From Empedobacter tilapiae (GTDB lineage: Bacteria > Bacteroidota > Bacteroidia > Flavobacteriales > Weeksellaceae): DNA of 64,000 nucleotides. Below, in pieces: positions 63,747 through 64,000 of this stretch (position 1 is its first letter; every line of letters starts with the position of its first letter). The notes beneath the pieces are model-generated. The model did no database searches, was not told the origin of the DNA, and was given only the letters and a program-made list of their open reading frames with translations. The stretch lies in NCBI RefSeq assembly GCF_004785645.1, contig NZ_SRPE01000011.1:1-64000 (forward strand), written 5' to 3'. Position numbers and translations under genes: made by a program.

Positions 63747-64000
63747 TTAATAAAGCCAAGATTTATAATAATCTGGATCTTCAATTTCTAACGCTTGCTC
63801 TGTTAACATCAAAGGTCTGAAAGGATCAATCATCACAGCTAATTCATGTGTTTCTTTTGCTCCAATCGATTTTTCAACTGTACCAGGATGTGGACCATGA
63901 GGAATTCCTGCTGGATGCAACGTAATTTGTCCTTTCTCAACCGATTTTCTTGACATAAAATCTCCATCAACATAATATAAAATCTCATCAGAATCTACAT
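63747..64000 (-). CDS. hmgA: Homogentisate 1,2-dioxygenase, C-terminal part
   Basis: The frame enters from the right edge; 83 residues of the C-terminus are seen, reading VDSDEILYYVDGDFMSRKS at the edge. The segment LHPAGIPHGPHPG carries two iron-ligand/active-site histidines of homogentisate dioxygenases. It opens the homogentisate ring to maleylacetoacetate. Adjacent to hpd, as expected for a tyrosine degradation unit. The start lies outside the window. Confidence 0.88.
   Translation of the reverse strand, partial: VDSDEILYYVDGDFMSRKSVEKGQITLHPAGIPHGPHPGTVEKSIGAKETHELAVMIDPFRPLMLTEQALEIEDPDYYKSWLY

Overview
The window is AT-rich (roughly one third G+C), densely coded DNA from a member of the Bacteroidota, most likely class Flavobacteriia and perhaps a Weeksellaceae/Empedobacter-like bacterium. 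This is inferred from the protein families (DUF4280 PAAR-like protein, DUF4286, B12-radical SAM/DUF4080, fused E1 alpha/beta dehydrogenase), from promoter-like TAnnTTTG boxes, and from intergenic repeats typical of the group. No rRNA, tRNA, CRISPR array, transposase or integrase was seen. The only stretch over 300 bases without an intact gene is the decayed cassette region at 3142-4040.

Layout. (1) 1-4040: end of a PAAR-like spike gene, a large antibacterial effector with two predicted peptidoglycan-cutting domains (GH19-like glycosidase and LAS-type metallopeptidase), a lipoprotein immunity candidate, and then relics of two further LAS-domain/immunity cassettes, with two single-base frameshifts. 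A strong hairpin closes this block. (2) 4.1-29.8 kb: housekeeping and mixed genes. These include an M20 dipeptidase, an FAD monooxygenase, two paralogous secreted alpha/beta hydrolases with an AraC regulator, an aldo/keto reductase, a YceI/extradiol dioxygenase/YceI operon, methionine aminopeptidase, a DbpA-like RNA helicase with DEFD in motif II, three tandem long-chain acyl-CoA synthetase paralogs each with its own terminator, a methyltransferase and a Tat-exported alkaline phosphatase. (3) 29.8-34.1 kb: an eight-gene minus-strand operon of small SRPBCC, VOC, DUF1801/YdeI and DUF2461 proteins. (4) 34.2-44.8 kb: secreted peptidase/esterase, OsmC protein, Ycf48-like protein, secreted glutaminase, LysR regulator with a YeiH transporter, two prolyl isomerases, a radical SAM protein, and a retropepsin-like protein whose two catalytic aspartates are both histidine.

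(5) 44.8-64 kb: an aromatic-compound catabolic island, all on the minus strand. A near-complete phenylacetate operon runs paaK-paaR(TetR)-paaE-A-B-C-D-G-H-I-J-Y-Z plus an extra crotonase. PaaK makes phenylacetyl-CoA, PaaABC(D)E epoxidises the ring, PaaG isomerises to the oxepin, PaaZ opens and oxidises the ring, and PaaH and PaaJ with hydratase steps finish beta-oxidation to acetyl-CoA and succinyl-CoA. Just upstream lies a 2-oxoacid dehydrogenase E2-E1 operon, then a PAP2 phosphatase, then tyrosine degradation genes (4-hydroxyphenylpyruvate dioxygenase and the C-terminal end of homogentisate dioxygenase, cut by the window edge).

The paaK and E2-E1 promoters share a 16-bp palindrome of the form ACTAA-N5-GTTAGT placed about 16-19 nt upstream of the -7 box. 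This suggests a common TetR/PaaR operator and that the E1-E2 complex may convert an aromatic 2-oxoacid such as phenylpyruvate directly into phenylacetyl-CoA. The same island is where REP-like palindromes, inverted repeats and a 7-bp tandem repeat accumulate between genes. The most unusual material is the effector/immunity relic array at the left end, the shared palindrome, and the His-for-Asp retropepsin.
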